A stretch of 64,000 bases of DNA, taken from Burkholderiales bacterium (GTDB lineage: Bacteria; Pseudomonadota; Gammaproteobacteria; Burkholderiales; SG8-41). The position numbers and the translations under genes are program-made. The DNA lies in assembly GCA_022841375.1 (NCBI GenBank), contig JALHRQ010000006.1, forward strand, positions 71,819 to 135,818, written 5' to 3'. Under the pieces are notes generated by a model. That model did no database searches and had not been told where the DNA came from. It saw only the letters and a list, made by a program, of their open reading frames with translations. Shown in pieces: positions 8,571-17,813 of the stretch; the first letter of the stretch is position 1; the number at the start of each line of letters is the position of its first letter.

Positions 8571-10150
8571 GGCGATGACTTCATGACGATGATCAAACGG
8601 AATTCGGTTGAACCGCCCTGCGCAGGGGTTTCTGACGTGCTTCCCGAGAGTGCGAGCCCGGGATTGACGTTCAGCGGCAATTGAGTGACCCGTACTACTT
8701 CGACCGCAGGATCGGCGCGGAGACGCTCGGCCAACCGGTTGATGCGGTTGATGGCGTCGCGGAAATCGCCCCGGAAGTTGCGCAGTTCGCCGGCGATCAG
8801 ACCGCTCACCTTGCGCTTTTCTGCACCCGGAATCGGTGTGGGTAGTGGTGCCGCAGGCTGAACCGGCTGCCCGGCGGGGGCCTGGGTTCCCCTGTCGGTC
8901 CCTGAAATCTCATTGGCAGAATGTTGCCAGGTGATTTCCGTGGGCACGAGGTCGGGATCAGGCGTCAATGCGCGTGACAGCAATGCGTAGAAGGGCGCGG
9001 GCGTTTGGCCTGCCGTACGCAGCTTTTCTGCAAGTTCGGTGGTTCGCTTCAGATTTTCTGCTGACGTTGGTGCTGAGGGAAATTGCCGTGTAACGGCTTC
9101 ATATTCGGCGTTGACCCTGGCGGTCTGGCGGACGATGTCTTCGCGTTCCGAGTCGAAAGAATATTGTTGCCAGAGATTGAACCCGACCCAGCAGGCTCCA
9201 ATCAAGCCAATGGCCACGCTTGAGGCAAACACTTGCTGCCTGGTGCGGAGCCGGCGGTAACCGGCGGTGATTGCGGGTGCAGCAAGATTGCTGTCCGGCA
9301 ACTTTGATGCGAGCAGTTGCAGGTAAATGCTTTCGGGCGTACTTTCGATCTGTTCGCGGGAAAGCTTGAGCTGGCGTGAGAGTTCGGCGCTATCGATGCG
9401 GCGGCAGGTAAAACCGGGGCTTTCTGACTGAATGAGCTGCGCTGCCGGTTCAAGTTGGTTGGCGTGATCGATCAGCAGCAGGGTAACCGGCTCATCCAGG
9501 GTCGCTGCGCGAAGTGCATGCAGATACAGCCGGGTATTGCTGACTTCGTCGAATATCGCGCGCGGCAGCCCTGCCAGGGTGGTGTCAGCGCGACTCAGGC
9601 GGCTCAGCCGGAATGCGCCTTCGCGGAAAAAAGCGAGGCGGATACCGGTGTCCATGGTTCCCACGGTCAGCAGATTGACCGTTTTCGGCTCCAGGGCCGT
9701 CACCAGCTGGGGCATGACAATCGGCAACAGATAAACGCCGGCTACAGCATGGTTGGCGGCAGTCAGTGCATCCAGCCACGGCGCAATCAGGTCGGGGTTA
9801 GTGAGCGCGCAGAACAGGAAGCGGTCATCACGGCGTTTGGTGCTGTCTCTTCCCACCAGTTGCGCTGAACTGAACGGCGAACTGCGATAATGCTGGCGCA
9901 GCTTGCGTTCGACCATCTGGTCGCGATCGGAACCTGAGGCATGGGGCAGGGTTTCGAAGCGATAATCTTCTTCGATCGCATCGACCAGCAGAAATGCCGG
10001 TGCAGAACTGTTAGCGGCCGCGTAACTCCTGAAGGCTTCAATGCCCGAAGCATCGTTGGCAAAGCGCTGGATATCGCCTTTAAGGCGACCACCGGCGCGT
10101 GATACGACTGCGCCCGCTGCGGAAATGTAGATGAGAAGCTTGGCGGCCAT
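8567..10150 (-). CDS. mshI: MshI-like inner-membrane platform protein (PilM/PilN-like fusion)
   Basis: The 527-residue protein has a long cytoplasmic part of about 300 residues with an actin/PilM-like feel (FLLVDAIEEDYRFETLPHA and LLTVGTMDTGIRLAFF), one membrane helix near residues 305-325 (VFASSVAIGLIGACWVGFNL) and a periplasmic PilN-like domain. GspL and MshI have the same combined arrangement, where PilM and PilN are separate in type IVa pili. It is followed by mshJ with an ATGA overlap and preceded by mshG. It should recruit the MshE ATPase to the membrane. Confidence 0.75.
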   Translation of the reverse strand: MAAKLLIYISAAGAVVSRAGGRLKGDIQRFANDASGIEAFRSYAAANSSAPAFLLVDAIEEDYRFETLPHASGSDRDQMVERKLRQHYRSSPFSSAQLVGRDSTKRRDDRFLFCALTNPDLIAPWLDALTAANHAVAGVYLLPIVMPQLVTALEPKTVNLLTVGTMDTGIRLAFFREGAFRLSRLSRADTTLAGLPRAIFDEVSNTRLYLHALRAATLDEPVTLLLIDHANQLEPAAQLIQSESPGFTCRRIDSAELSRQLKLSREQIESTPESIYLQLLASKLPDSNLAAPAITAGYRRLRTRQQVFASSVAIGLIGACWVGFNLWQQYSFDSEREDIVRQTARVNAEYEAVTRQFPSAPTSAENLKRTTELAEKLRTAGQTPAPFYALLSRALTPDPDLVPTEITWQHSANEISGTDRGTQAPAGQPVQPAAPLPTPIPGAEKRKVSGLIAGELRNFRGDFRDAINRINRLAERLRADPAVEVVRVTQLPLNVNPGLALSGSTSETPAQGGSTEFRLIIVMKSSP

Positions 10151-10188
10151 GATTGGAATAATTCGCGGTCGGGAGGCGGGGCGCGCGC

Positions 10189-11397
10189 CTAGAATTTCAT
10201 TTTGCCGAGAATATCATAGACGGGGCCCAGCACCGCCCAGATCACGAAAGCGATCATGCCGCCCAGTATCAGAGTCAGCGCCGGGCCCAGCATTTTCATG
10301 CCCTTGTCCACGGCATCCTTGACGTCACGATTGTAGAAATAAGTCACATTGGCGAGTGCCGTGTCGAGCGCGCCGGTGCTTTCGCCGACGCGCAGCATGC
10401 GGATGACCAGCGGCGGGAACAGACCGAGGTTGTTGAATGCGTCGGTGAGGCCTTCGCCGGAAGCCACCTGCTGCACGGCACGATTCAGGCCGTCGGCGAC
10501 CACCCGGTTGCCAACCACTTCCTCGGTGATGCGGATCGCGTCGAGCACGGTAATACCGGACCGGTACATCAGGCCGAAAGTGTTGGTAAAACGGGACATG
10601 ATGATTTTCTGGATGATGGGTCCGATCACCGGGATGCGCAGCTTGGCGTGATCCCACAGATAAGCCGCCTTGGGGGAGCGTTTGACCACAACCAACACGC
10701 CGACAACGGCTGAAGTTGGCAGCAGCAATACCGGCAGCCAGTAGTTCTTCGTAAATTCCGATACCGCGAGGAGCAGTTTGGTTTGCATCGGCAATGCCAT
10801 GCCCATCGATTTGAACAGACCGGCAATCTGCGGCACCAGAAAAACCAGCAGCGCCGCCATCACCCCGAGGACAACAACCAGCGTAAACATCGGATACATC
10901 AGCAGACGCCGCGTTTGCGACAGCAGTTCGTCTTGCCAGCGTATGGTTTCAGCCAGATTCTTGAATACCTCCGGCAGCTGCCCCGACTGCTCGCCGGCAC
11001 GGATCAGGCTGATGAATACGCGGTCGAAAACATCGGGATGCGTGGACATGCACTGCGACAGCACGTTGCCGCCCTCCATGTCCTCGGTCATCACCGTCAG
11101 CACCTCGCGGAATCGCGGCGAGTCGATGGAGTCGCGCATGTCGCGCAGTCCGTCAAGAATCGGGATGCCTGAACGTACCATCTGCTCCATGTCGAAGCAG
11201 AAATTGATCAGGTCCTGGCGCGTGATCGCGCCGCCGGCACCAATTGATTTTGTTCTTCGATCGACCTGCTTGCAGGTAATCAGATCCAGTCCCATGCGGC
11301 GCAGCCGCAGTTCCAGATCGACCTCGTTGACCGCATCAAGCCCGCCGCGTGCCGGCTGGCCGGTCTTGTCGATGGCTTTGTATTCGAAGGCGGGCAT
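10189..11397 (-). CDS. mshG: MshG/PilC-like inner-membrane platform protein
   Basis: The 402-residue protein is a type II secretion F / PilC family platform protein. It begins MPAFEYKAIDKTGQ and carries two repeats of the T2SSF domain (FCFDMEQMVRSGIPILDGL and FGLMYRSGITVLDAIR) and three membrane helices. The last helix near the C terminus (ALTLILGGMIAFVIWAVLGP) is typical. The length is normal for the family. It sits 28 bp after mshE. It transmits ATPase motion into pilin insertion. Confidence 0.92.
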   Translation of the reverse strand: MPAFEYKAIDKTGQPARGGLDAVNEVDLELRLRRMGLDLITCKQVDRRTKSIGAGGAITRQDLINFCFDMEQMVRSGIPILDGLRDMRDSIDSPRFREVLTVMTEDMEGGNVLSQCMSTHPDVFDRVFISLIRAGEQSGQLPEVFKNLAETIRWQDELLSQTRRLLMYPMFTLVVVLGVMAALLVFLVPQIAGLFKSMGMALPMQTKLLLAVSEFTKNYWLPVLLLPTSAVVGVLVVVKRSPKAAYLWDHAKLRIPVIGPIIQKIIMSRFTNTFGLMYRSGITVLDAIRITEEVVGNRVVADGLNRAVQQVASGEGLTDAFNNLGLFPPLVIRMLRVGESTGALDTALANVTYFYNRDVKDAVDKGMKMLGPALTLILGGMIAFVIWAVLGPVYDILGKMKF

Positions 11398-11425
11398 CAG
11401 TCAGCCGGTACGCCGCGCGGCGTCC

Positions 11426-13132
11426 TCATTGCCGCAGGCGACCGGTCAGATCCACCGTGCGCGCGACCTCAGCCAGGCTGGTGATGCCGTCAAGTGCGCG
11501 GGTGATGCCTTCTTCTGCGAGCGAGCGGAACCCTTTCAGCACGGCTTCGGCACGCAGTTCCTTGGCTGTGGCGCGGCGGGCAACCAGTTCATCGATGTCG
11601 CCGTCCATGACCAGTAATTCCATGATCGGCGTGCGACCGCGATAACCCTTGTTACCGCAGCTTTTGCAGCCGACCGGACGATACAGAAATGATACGGAAT
11701 CAGCAGCGTTTCCGAGAAGCATGCGCTCTTCCTGCGAAGGCGCGTAGGCTTCCTTGCAATGAGAGCACAGCATGCGCACCAGACGCTGGGCGATGATGCC
11801 GATGATGTTGCCGGCCATGATGTCGGGCTGGATACCGATGTCGAGCAGGCGCGGAAATGCGCCAAGCGCGGAGTTGGTATGCAGCGTGGTGAACACCTGA
11901 TGGCCGGTCATCGCGGCGCGGAAGGCCATCTCCGCGGTTTCCTTGTCCCGCACCTCGCCGACCAGAATGATGTCCGGGTCCTGGCGCATGATCGAGCGGA
12001 TGCCGTTGGCGAAATCCATGCGCGCCACTTCGTTGACCGAGGTCTGGCGCATCAACGTCAGTGGATATTCGACCGGGTCCTCGAGCGTCATGATGTTGAC
12101 AGTCTCGTCATTGACCTGCGCGAGCAGTGAATACAGCGTGGTGGTCTTGCCGCTGCCAGTCGGTCCCGTTACCACCAGAATGCCTTCGGGACGCGCCAGC
12201 ATGACTTCAAGCTTGTGCATCGTTTCATTCGACAGGTTCATGCGGTCGAGATTGACGATGGACTTTTCACGGTCGAGCACGCGCAGCACGATGTTTTCGC
12301 CGTAGATTATCGGCTGGGTCGAAACACGGAAATCCACAGGTCGGCCGTTCAGCGTCAGCGACATTCGGCCGTCCTGCGGTGCCCGCGTTTCGGCGATGTT
12401 CATTTCGCTGACTACTTTCAGGCGCACGGTGATGCCCGGCATGTAGGTCTTGTGCAGGCTGCGCACGGTTTCAAGCACGCCGTCAATGCGGTAACGGATG
12501 CGCAGGAACGCATATTCCGGTTCGAAATGAATATCGGAGGCGCCGCGTTTGACGGCGTCGACCAGGATCGCATTGACCAGCCGTACCATCGGCTGCGTGT
12601 ACTCGTCACCACCGGCCTGCAGACTGTCGTAATCGATCTCGCCGGTTTCGATCTCGGTCAGGATGCCGTCGACCGAGAGTTCGTGCCCGTAGAACTGATC
12701 AATGTAGTCGCCGAGCTGTGCTTCCGCGGCGAGCTGGGTTTTTAATTCCACCTGCGGGCCGAGCATCGCGCGCAACTGATCCAGCGCTACGACGTTGAAA
12801 ATCTCGGTGGTGGCAATGGTCAGTACATGGTCTGTCGGATCAAAGGCGATCGGCAGCAGATGGTTGCGGCGGGCGAATTCCTCCGGCACCAGACTCAATG
12901 CTTCGGGATCCGCGACGACCTGGGCCAGGTCGATCGATTCCTGACCGACGGTCCGTGCCATGATGTCGCGGATCGCTGTTTCGGTGACGAAACCGAGGCG
13001 CACCAGCAAACGGCCGATGGGGACGTTGCTGTTGCGCTGTTCGGCAAGGACGATGGCCAGCTGATCCTTGGTGATCAGCCCCTGCTGAACCAGCAGCTCG
13101 CCCAGCCGAAGTTTCTTTCGTTGTTCAGACAT
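11426..13132 (-). CDS. mshE: MshE/PilB-family pilus assembly ATPase
   Basis: The 568-residue protein begins with an MshEN-type domain (LGELLVQQGLI, then IGRLLVRLGFV), known in this family to bind cyclic di-GMP. A GspE/PilB hexameric ATPase follows: Walker A GPTGSGKTTT near residue 322, Asp box DPVEYPLTLMRQTSVNEV, Walker B DIILVGEVRDKET and His box AMTGHQVFTTLHTNSA. A zinc site has CSHC and CKSCG near residues 455-490. It powers pilus extension. No complete retraction ATPase of the PilT type is in the window. It lies between mshN and mshG. Confidence 0.93.
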   Translation of the reverse strand: MSEQRKKLRLGELLVQQGLITKDQLAIVLAEQRNSNVPIGRLLVRLGFVTETAIRDIMARTVGQESIDLAQVVADPEALSLVPEEFARRNHLLPIAFDPTDHVLTIATTEIFNVVALDQLRAMLGPQVELKTQLAAEAQLGDYIDQFYGHELSVDGILTEIETGEIDYDSLQAGGDEYTQPMVRLVNAILVDAVKRGASDIHFEPEYAFLRIRYRIDGVLETVRSLHKTYMPGITVRLKVVSEMNIAETRAPQDGRMSLTLNGRPVDFRVSTQPIIYGENIVLRVLDREKSIVNLDRMNLSNETMHKLEVMLARPEGILVVTGPTGSGKTTTLYSLLAQVNDETVNIMTLEDPVEYPLTLMRQTSVNEVARMDFANGIRSIMRQDPDIILVGEVRDKETAEMAFRAAMTGHQVFTTLHTNSALGAFPRLLDIGIQPDIMAGNIIGIIAQRLVRMLCSHCKEAYAPSQEERMLLGNAADSVSFLYRPVGCKSCGNKGYRGRTPIMELLVMDGDIDELVARRATAKELRAEAVLKGFRSLAEEGITRALDGITSLAEVARTVDLTGRLRQ

Positions 13133-13149
13133 CGCGGTTGCCCGGCCGT

Positions 13150-14394
13150 TTATTCCGGCAGCGTGGCGAGTTGGCGGATGCGGTCTTGTGCCTGAATCAC
13201 GTTGAAGCCGGCACGGCCGCGCGCTTGCGCCAATTCGACCGCGCGCCGGTAGAAGCCGGCCGCCAGCCTGGTCTGGCCGACATGTTCAAGGCCGACAGCC
13301 AGGTTATAGGCATAGTCGGGGTTGCCCGGTTCCAGGTGGTGTGCCTGGAAGTAGGATTGTTGCGCTTCAGCCCAGCGCGATTGATCGCCGTAGAGGTTGC
13401 CCAGCGTAAAGTGCAGCGAGGCCAGCGGTTCGCGTGCAATCAGCTGTTTGAGTTTGGCTTCGGCGGCAGAAGGATCAGCCCGCCCCATTAACGCGACGAT
13501 GCCGGCCTGGGCATAAGTGTTTCGCGGCTCCATGTCGAGCACGCGGAAATACAGCCGGCTCGCTTCATCAGCGCCACTCTGCTGCATGGCGACTGCTGCA
13601 GAACCGAGCAGGGCCTGGATATTTTTCGGGTCGCTGCGCGCGACATCACCGTAGAGTTGGCGTGCGGCATCCAGCTTGCCCGACTGCAGCGCGGTGTATG
13701 CATCGTTCAGTCGCGGGTCCAGTTGCGGCTCGGCGGTCCCGGAACTGACTTTGATGCTGTCGCGCGGCGCCTCAGTACGCCCCTGGGTTGCTGCAGGCGT
13801 CGGGGGCGCAGCCTGCACCACGACGGCAGTATTCGGGGTTGCGGCCACCGTGGGGCGTGCGGGTTCCGCAGGTGCAACAAGCGTGCTGATGGCAATAGGC
13901 GGTTGCACGGCAGGGGCCTGTGCCAACGGTGGTTTCGCGGATGGCGGGGGTTGACGGATGAACAGCCCGGGATTGGTAATCTGCAAATACACGTAAATTC
14001 CGAAAGCAATCACCGCGATTCCGGCCAGGATGCCGAAGGCCACGACGGGCTTGAGACGTCGTGCAGCTGCAGCCGGTGGCGGTGTGCTGGCAGTGGCTTG
14101 TAAAACCGCTGCCGCCCGCGCTTGTTGTTCACCTGTTTTGGTAACGGGGGAGGATTTGGCGGATGAGGCCGCGGACACCGGCGTGCGCACAGTTTCAGGC
14201 GGATTATCCGACGTCAACGGTTCCAGGGACAGTTCCATTTTTGATGATGCGCCAGTTATGGGCGCACGAGGAATCGGCGACGTACCGGGCGGGGCTTTCG
14301 CTGCTGGCGCGGTCGCTTCCGGCGAGGGAGAGGGCTGCCCCGTCTCGTTCCGGTCCTTGGCGGCCTTTTCCAAGGCCTTCATCAGCAGGCTCAT
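13150..14394 (-). CDS. mshN: MshN-like TPR protein
   Basis: The 414-residue protein has a Pro/Ala-rich cytoplasmic N-terminal stretch, one membrane helix at about residues 115-140 (VVAFGILAGIAVIAFGIYVYL), a second low-complexity linker and C-terminal TPR repeats (for example NDAYTALQSGKLDAARQLY and LLGSAAVAMQQSGADEASRL). This matches MshN in shape and position between mshL/M and mshE. The start overlaps the stop of mshL as ATGA. It is probably a periplasmic scaffold for secretin assembly. Confidence 0.8.
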   Translation of the reverse strand: MSLLMKALEKAAKDRNETGQPSPSPEATAPAAKAPPGTSPIPRAPITGASSKMELSLEPLTSDNPPETVRTPVSAASSAKSSPVTKTGEQQARAAAVLQATASTPPPAAAARRLKPVVAFGILAGIAVIAFGIYVYLQITNPGLFIRQPPPSAKPPLAQAPAVQPPIAISTLVAPAEPARPTVAATPNTAVVVQAAPPTPAATQGRTEAPRDSIKVSSGTAEPQLDPRLNDAYTALQSGKLDAARQLYGDVARSDPKNIQALLGSAAVAMQQSGADEASRLYFRVLDMEPRNTYAQAGIVALMGRADPSAAEAKLKQLIAREPLASLHFTLGNLYGDQSRWAEAQQSYFQAHHLEPGNPDYAYNLAVGLEHVGQTRLAAGFYRRAVELAQARGRAGFNVIQAQDRIRQLATLPE

Positions 14395-16256
14395 TTAGCG
14401 GCGGGCTTGGTCGTCGCAGCGGACTCGGCGGTCGGCAGGAAACGTTGGAAAAATTTCAGCTCGTCGCTTTCCAGCGTGGGGTTTGATACCACGGTAGGCC
14501 GCAGGAATATAACCAGCTCACTTTTTCGCGCGCCTTGGTTGCGGAAACGGAACAAGTCGCCCAGTGTACCCAGATTATCAGCGCCTGGAAGCTGCTCGCG
14601 CGAAGCACTAACGTTGTCCTGCATCAGTCCGCCTAAAATTACAGTCTGTCCGCTGACAATCTGCAGCACGGATTCCATTTCGCGAACCTGTATCTGCGGT
14701 ACCGGATTGGCGATGCAGTTGGTTCGCGTTACGTCGCAAAGGCTTGGATTGGGGTCGTTGACAAACGGCTGGCTGGTGTTGAGACGAGTGATGGTCGGGC
14801 GCACGTTGAGCAGCACACGGCCGTCCTCGTTGATCTGAGGCGTAACGCCCATGACTACCCCGACGGAAACGCTTTTTGCGGTGGTGTTAAAGGTGGTTTG
14901 CGAAGGGCCGGTTGACGTCGTTGTGGTATCCGCTTTGATTTCAAAGTAAACCAGATTATCGACGACCTTGAGTAGCGCGGTCTGGTTGTTCATCGCCATC
15001 AGCTTTGGACTGGACAGCACGCGCGAACTGCCGAATTCTTCCAACAGTTTTATCGTGCCGCTGATGTTGCCCAGATTCGTCGTCGGGTTGGTGTATGCGA
15101 TGGTCAGCGCGTTGCCCGGGGAGGCGCCTGCGCCCGTTGCTGCAGCGGTAAACCCTCCCAGCAACGCTTGGGTAATGGAAAGGCCGCCGCTGATCGGCAG
15201 CCGGCTCCAGTCGATACCGGCCTGAAAAGCGTCCGCGAGGACGACTTCGACGATCGTCGCTTCAATTAGCACCTGACGTTGTATCGCCGAGGTGACGCTG
15301 TCCAGGTGTTTTTGGATCAGTTGATGCTGCAGGTCGGTAGCGTTGATCGTGATCGTGCCCGATACTGCATTCACCACCACATCATCGGGCACCAGCGACG
15401 ACTGTTGCGGATTGGTGCCGGCCGCACTGACCAGAGTCGATGCAAGCCCCTGCGCACCTTGGCCTGCTTTGCTGGCCGCTTCAATTTGGCGTACGCGAAG
15501 GTCCTGTTCCTGTTTGATCAATTCACGTCGCTCTGCCCGGGCATCCGCACTCAACGCCTGCAGCCTTGTCGAATTCAGGATGCCGCGGATGTTGTCGCGC
15601 AGTTGTTCCCAGAAATTGTTGTTGGATGAAGAGCGCACCGAGGTGCTTGAGCCGGAGGCGTTAGCGCCCCCGGCGCTGCCGCCAGAACCCGAGCCTGTGG
15701 AAATTTCGCCCGAGACACCGATATTCGAGTTCATGTCACGGGTGATGTTGACGTAATTGACCCGATAAGTCTTCACGTAGGCGGTGTCAGGGGACACGAT
15801 GATCGTGTTGCCCTCGGTGCGATAGCGCAGGTTGACCTGCTTTGAAACCCGCTCCAGGATTGCCGGCAAAGTTTCGTTGATGGCGTTCAGGCTGACCAGG
15901 CCGGTAAGACCTGAATGGATGTCGATATTCTGTTTGGTATCGCGGGAGAGCGCCAGCAACAGTTCCTTGACCGGCACCTCATGCACGACAACGCTGTAAG
16001 TTTGCGGTTTTACCTGGGCCGAGGGCGGCGGCACCAGCGTCGGCACTCGTGCAGGTTGGGGTATCGCGGAGATCGCCGGCTGGGCAACCGGCGGGGCAAC
16101 GATGTGACCTTCGGAAGGCTTAACCTGAGACTTATACTGTGCGCAACCGGACATAACAGCGACGACGCAAATCAGCGCAAACGGAATACTGCCGCAAGAC
16201 ACGGGAGTGCCTGAAGGTGGGGCAGACAGTCGACGTGCAGGCTGCCGTTCGGACAT
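14391..16256 (-). CDS. mshL: MshL-type outer-membrane secretin
   Basis: The protein has about 621 residues. I chose the ATG at 16254-16256, because AGGGGAG lies about 10 nt before it. The ATG at 16265 has that sequence only 1 nt away. A hydrophobic segment ends in VMSGC, a lipobox, so it is probably a lipoprotein. An STN/secretin N-terminal domain (VHEVPVKELLLALSRDT) follows, then a Gly/Ser-rich insert, and a C-terminal secretin beta domain with IQVREMESVLQIVSGQTVIL and GGLMQDN. It forms the outer-membrane pore for the pilus. Confidence 0.92.
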   Translation of the reverse strand: MSERQPARRLSAPPSGTPVSCGSIPFALICVVAVMSGCAQYKSQVKPSEGHIVAPPVAQPAISAIPQPARVPTLVPPPSAQVKPQTYSVVVHEVPVKELLLALSRDTKQNIDIHSGLTGLVSLNAINETLPAILERVSKQVNLRYRTEGNTIIVSPDTAYVKTYRVNYVNITRDMNSNIGVSGEISTGSGSGGSAGGANASGSSTSVRSSSNNNFWEQLRDNIRGILNSTRLQALSADARAERRELIKQEQDLRVRQIEAASKAGQGAQGLASTLVSAAGTNPQQSSLVPDDVVVNAVSGTITINATDLQHQLIQKHLDSVTSAIQRQVLIEATIVEVVLADAFQAGIDWSRLPISGGLSITQALLGGFTAAATGAGASPGNALTIAYTNPTTNLGNISGTIKLLEEFGSSRVLSSPKLMAMNNQTALLKVVDNLVYFEIKADTTTTSTGPSQTTFNTTAKSVSVGVVMGVTPQINEDGRVLLNVRPTITRLNTSQPFVNDPNPSLCDVTRTNCIANPVPQIQVREMESVLQIVSGQTVILGGLMQDNVSASREQLPGADNLGTLGDLFRFRNQGARKSELVIFLRPTVVSNPTLESDELKFFQRFLPTAESAATTKPAAK

Positions 16257-16316
16257 TTTTTGCATACTCCCCTGACTACGGGTGATTTTACGTGCCGTGA
16301 CGGGAATGTGCCGCCG

Positions 16317-17813
16317 TCATGACGGATTATTGCTGGCGACTTCGGTTTTGATGCCCTGGACTGTGCGCAACAGCGGCTTGTAAGCTTTCAGGTGCGCCGG
16401 TAATTGTGCCATTGCCTCACGGGCTGCTCGTTGGCTGTCAAATGTGCCCCAAGTCATGGTCAGCGCAGGGTCCCCTTTTGCCAAGGTACGATACACAAAA
16501 ACATTATTTATTTCAATGGTATTCGCGATAATTCTGAGATGTTGGTTCAGCTGTTGTTCGTCACGTGAGCCGAGCAATTGGATGGTGTAAGTCTGGGGGG
16601 GGGTGGAAGCCAACCAGGCGGTAGTTGCAGTGAGACGTTCCTGCAGCAATTTGGCGGAAACCGGTGTACCCGATGCGGTGGGCGGTTTTGCATTTTCAGG
16701 CGCCGGTGCAGCGCTGGCCTGCAGCGGCGATGCCGGGGGCGTAGTTGGAGCGCTTTCAGGCGGTGCAATGGCCGCAACATTTACGGGTGTATTATCATAA
16801 GTATTTGTTTTATTAGATAAATTATCAGATGCCGGGGCAATGCTTGTTGCGGCGGGGGTGGCCGGTGTGATTGCGGTAGTGGTGTTTTGCAGCGCGCCGC
16901 CCCATAGCGCGAAAAGTGCCGCACCCGTGGCCATGCCGAGCACTAGGATGCCGGCGCCGAAGGCCCAGTGCGACCGGGACTGCGATGCCGGCTGGTATTG
17001 CTGCTGCGCGAATTCGCTGTCGCGGATGGCCGCATCAACGTGCTTCTGCCGCAGCGTGTGGGTGTTTTCAGCAAACGCCGCCAGCAGCATCTTGTCCGCG
17101 ATCAGGTTGATGCGCCGGGTCAGTCCGCCGGAAATCCGGGTCATTTCGCGAATAATGGTGTCGGTGAACAAATCGGGACCGCGATAACCGGCGGCGCGCA
17201 GTCTGAACATCAGGTATTCGCGGGTCTCCGGGCCGGTCAGCGGCTCCAGCCGGAAACTGTGGGTGATGCGCTCCTTCAATTGACGGATCTGATTCTGGCG
17301 CAGGTTTTCATCGAGTTCGGGCTGGCCGAACAGCACGATCTGCAGCAGCTTGTCGGATTTGGTTTCAAGGTTCGACAGCAGGCGGATTTCTTCCAGCGTT
17401 GGAATCGGCATGCCCTGCGATTCCTCGATGAACAGCACCACGCGCTTGCCTTCGGCGTGGCGCTGCAGCAGGTAATCCTGGATGAGGTGCATGACGGCGA
17501 GACGGCTTTCGTCGCGCGTGATCTGCAGCTGCAGTTCGAAAGCAATGGCGTGCAGGATTTCCCCGGGGGAAACGCTGGGATTCGCCAGATAAACCGTTTC
17601 GACGTTTGCCGGCAGCCGGGTTTGCAGCATGCTGCACAGCATCGTTTTGCCGCTGCCGACTTCACCGGTGACCTTGACGATGCCTTCGCCCTGGGTGATC
17701 GCGTAAATCAACGCTTCAAGGATGGGGCCGCGATTACCGCCGCCGAAAAAGAAGTCGGTGTTCGGGGTGATCTTGAACGGCGGTTGCGTCAGGCCGAAAT
17801 GCTCGTAATACAT
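16317..17813 (-). CDS. mshM: MshM/ExeA-type AAA ATPase with C-terminal SPOR domain
   Basis: The 498-residue protein begins MYYEHFGLTQPPFKITPNT, the signature start of ExeA/GspA/MshM ATPases. Walker A is GEVGSGKT near residues 51-58 and Walker B VVLFIEES. A membrane helix lies near residue 285 (WAFGAGILVLGMATGAALFALW), followed by a Thr/Pro/Ala linker and a SPOR-like domain starting YTIQLLGSRDEQQLNQHL, which in known families binds denuded peptidoglycan. ATPase plus membrane helix plus SPOR resembles DamX. The gene abuts the stop of the regulator gene with no spacer. It may open the wall for secretin insertion. Confidence 0.85.
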   Translation of the reverse strand: MYYEHFGLTQPPFKITPNTDFFFGGGNRGPILEALIYAITQGEGIVKVTGEVGSGKTMLCSMLQTRLPANVETVYLANPSVSPGEILHAIAFELQLQITRDESRLAVMHLIQDYLLQRHAEGKRVVLFIEESQGMPIPTLEEIRLLSNLETKSDKLLQIVLFGQPELDENLRQNQIRQLKERITHSFRLEPLTGPETREYLMFRLRAAGYRGPDLFTDTIIREMTRISGGLTRRINLIADKMLLAAFAENTHTLRQKHVDAAIRDSEFAQQQYQPASQSRSHWAFGAGILVLGMATGAALFALWGGALQNTTTAITPATPAATSIAPASDNLSNKTNTYDNTPVNVAAIAPPESAPTTPPASPLQASAAPAPENAKPPTASGTPVSAKLLQERLTATTAWLASTPPQTYTIQLLGSRDEQQLNQHLRIIANTIEINNVFVYRTLAKGDPALTMTWGTFDSQRAAREAMAQLPAHLKAYKPLLRTVQGIKTEVASNNPS

